Shown: positions 23,751 to 24,068 of the stretch, piece after piece | How positions within the stretch are numbered: the stretch's first letter is position 1 | How the letters are laid out: each line of letters starts with the position of its first letter | From: E44-bin32 sp041573795 | Lineage (GTDB): Bacteria; Chloroflexota; Anaerolineae; Anaerolineales; E44-bin32 | Assembly: GCA_041573795.1 (NCBI GenBank) | Contig: JBFFQB010000043.1 | Span: 1 to 24,068 of the forward strand | Reading direction: 5' to 3' | Length of the DNA stretch: 24,068 nucleotides | Notes under the pieces: model-generated | The model's database searches: none | What the model saw: only the letters and a program-made list of their open reading frames with translations | Told to the model about the DNA's origin: nothing | Translations under genes and position numbers: made by a program

Positions 23751-24068
23751 TTATCGCCCGATACGGGGGGTATAGGTGGAAACGAGCACCGCCCGAACAA
23801 CCCTGCGCCATCGGTATGTATCGGTCGAGTCCTGGTAGCCCTGACAGGTGACCAGGGTGAGCCACGGCAGCTCTTCATGCTGAACGATGGAGGGATCATC
23901 CGGGTACTTCAAGCCGGATTCACGCACCTCATACACATACCGAGTCCCAAAACTTTCCACAATGATGCGATCGCCCCACTCGAGGGATTTGAGGTCCACA
24001 AACGGTCCGGGAAGACCGTTAGGCAGGTAGACATGGCTGGTGAGCACCGAATTGCCCTCCCAACCCGG
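23751..24068 (-). CDS. Sortase, partial at right edge
   Basis: A cysteine transpeptidase that joins or anchors secreted proteins outside the cell membrane. The C-terminal 105 codons are present and the frame stays open to the window edge, so the N-terminal membrane anchor is missing. All three catalytic positions are visible: His in VLTSHVYLPNG, Cys in TLVTCQGY (the TLxTC motif) and Arg in RWRRVVRAVL. GDRIIVESFGTRYVYEVRES gives the central strands. The motif set fits the small class D/E-type sortases found in many Gram-positive and Chloroflexota genomes, but the class is not secure from a fragment. No LPxTG-type substrate occurs in the window; the neighbouring lipoprotein lacks one. Confidence 0.9.
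   Translation of the reverse strand, partial: PGWEGNSVLTSHVYLPNGLPGPFVDLKSLEWGDRIIVESFGTRYVYEVRESGLKYPDDPSIVQHEELPWLTLVTCQGYQDSTDTYRWRRVVRAVLVSTYTPRIGR

Noticed and set aside
1..24068. CRISPR array, prophage or defence island
   Set aside because: No regularly spaced repeats, phage structural genes or known defence effectors were seen. Genes are mostly housekeeping, metabolic or membrane.

Overview
This is a contiguous stretch of bacterial chromosome of about 24 kb with moderate-to-high GC and tightly packed genes. I infer a member of the Chloroflexota, most likely an Anaerolineae-type bacterium. The basis is the gene repertoire and style: a DnaB - DnaD - DnaC-like replication cluster, a pair of multi-pass SPFH-like proteins, a lipoprotein with Thr/Pro-rich linkers around an NBR1-type Ig domain, a sortase, and an NDP-forming acyl-CoA synthetase. 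No rRNA or other taxonomic marker is present, so this is inference. I see no prophage, insertion sequence or CRISPR array.

Left part, minus strand (1-8141). Reading right to left, there is a Roadblock/LC7-like protein, a histidine-bearing multi-pass membrane protein of unknown function, a TPR membrane protein, a glycerol-1-phosphate dehydrogenase of the AraM/EgsA family, a YifB/ComM-type AAA+ ATPase, and a hypoxanthine phosphoribosyltransferase cut by the left edge. Stem-loop terminators at 7671-7695 and 6409-6432 separate the first three transcription units.

Middle part (8260-13287). A plus-strand operon starts from a promoter placed so close to the first ATG that the message may be leaderless. 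It holds two SPFH-like membrane proteins, a PfkB kinase joined to the second of them by a TTGA stop/start overlap, and pseudouridine-5'-phosphate glycosidase. The last two form a pseudouridine salvage pair. A strong bidirectional terminator ends the operon against the convergent degV gene.

Centre (14154-14744). Behind degV lies a decayed gene that I read as a GTP cyclohydrolase I (folE) pseudogene. The N-terminal and C-terminal motifs survive, but the catalytic middle is deleted and there is a frameshift near the start. Next is a minus-strand fused ADP-forming acyl-CoA synthetase, divergent from a bifunctional-nuclease-family gene.

Right part (17016-24068). The replication cluster is dnaB, a DnaD-domain gene and a long ATPase gene, with overlapping or closely apposed ends. 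The ATPase carries two complete DnaC/IstB-type AAA+ modules in one polypeptide and is the most unusual gene in the window. A tRNA-Glu(UUC) follows, with its own promoter overlapping the ATPase stop codon. Then come a UBP-type zinc-finger protein, a convergent NBR1-Ig lipoprotein, an EamA-family transporter and, cut by the right edge, a sortase.
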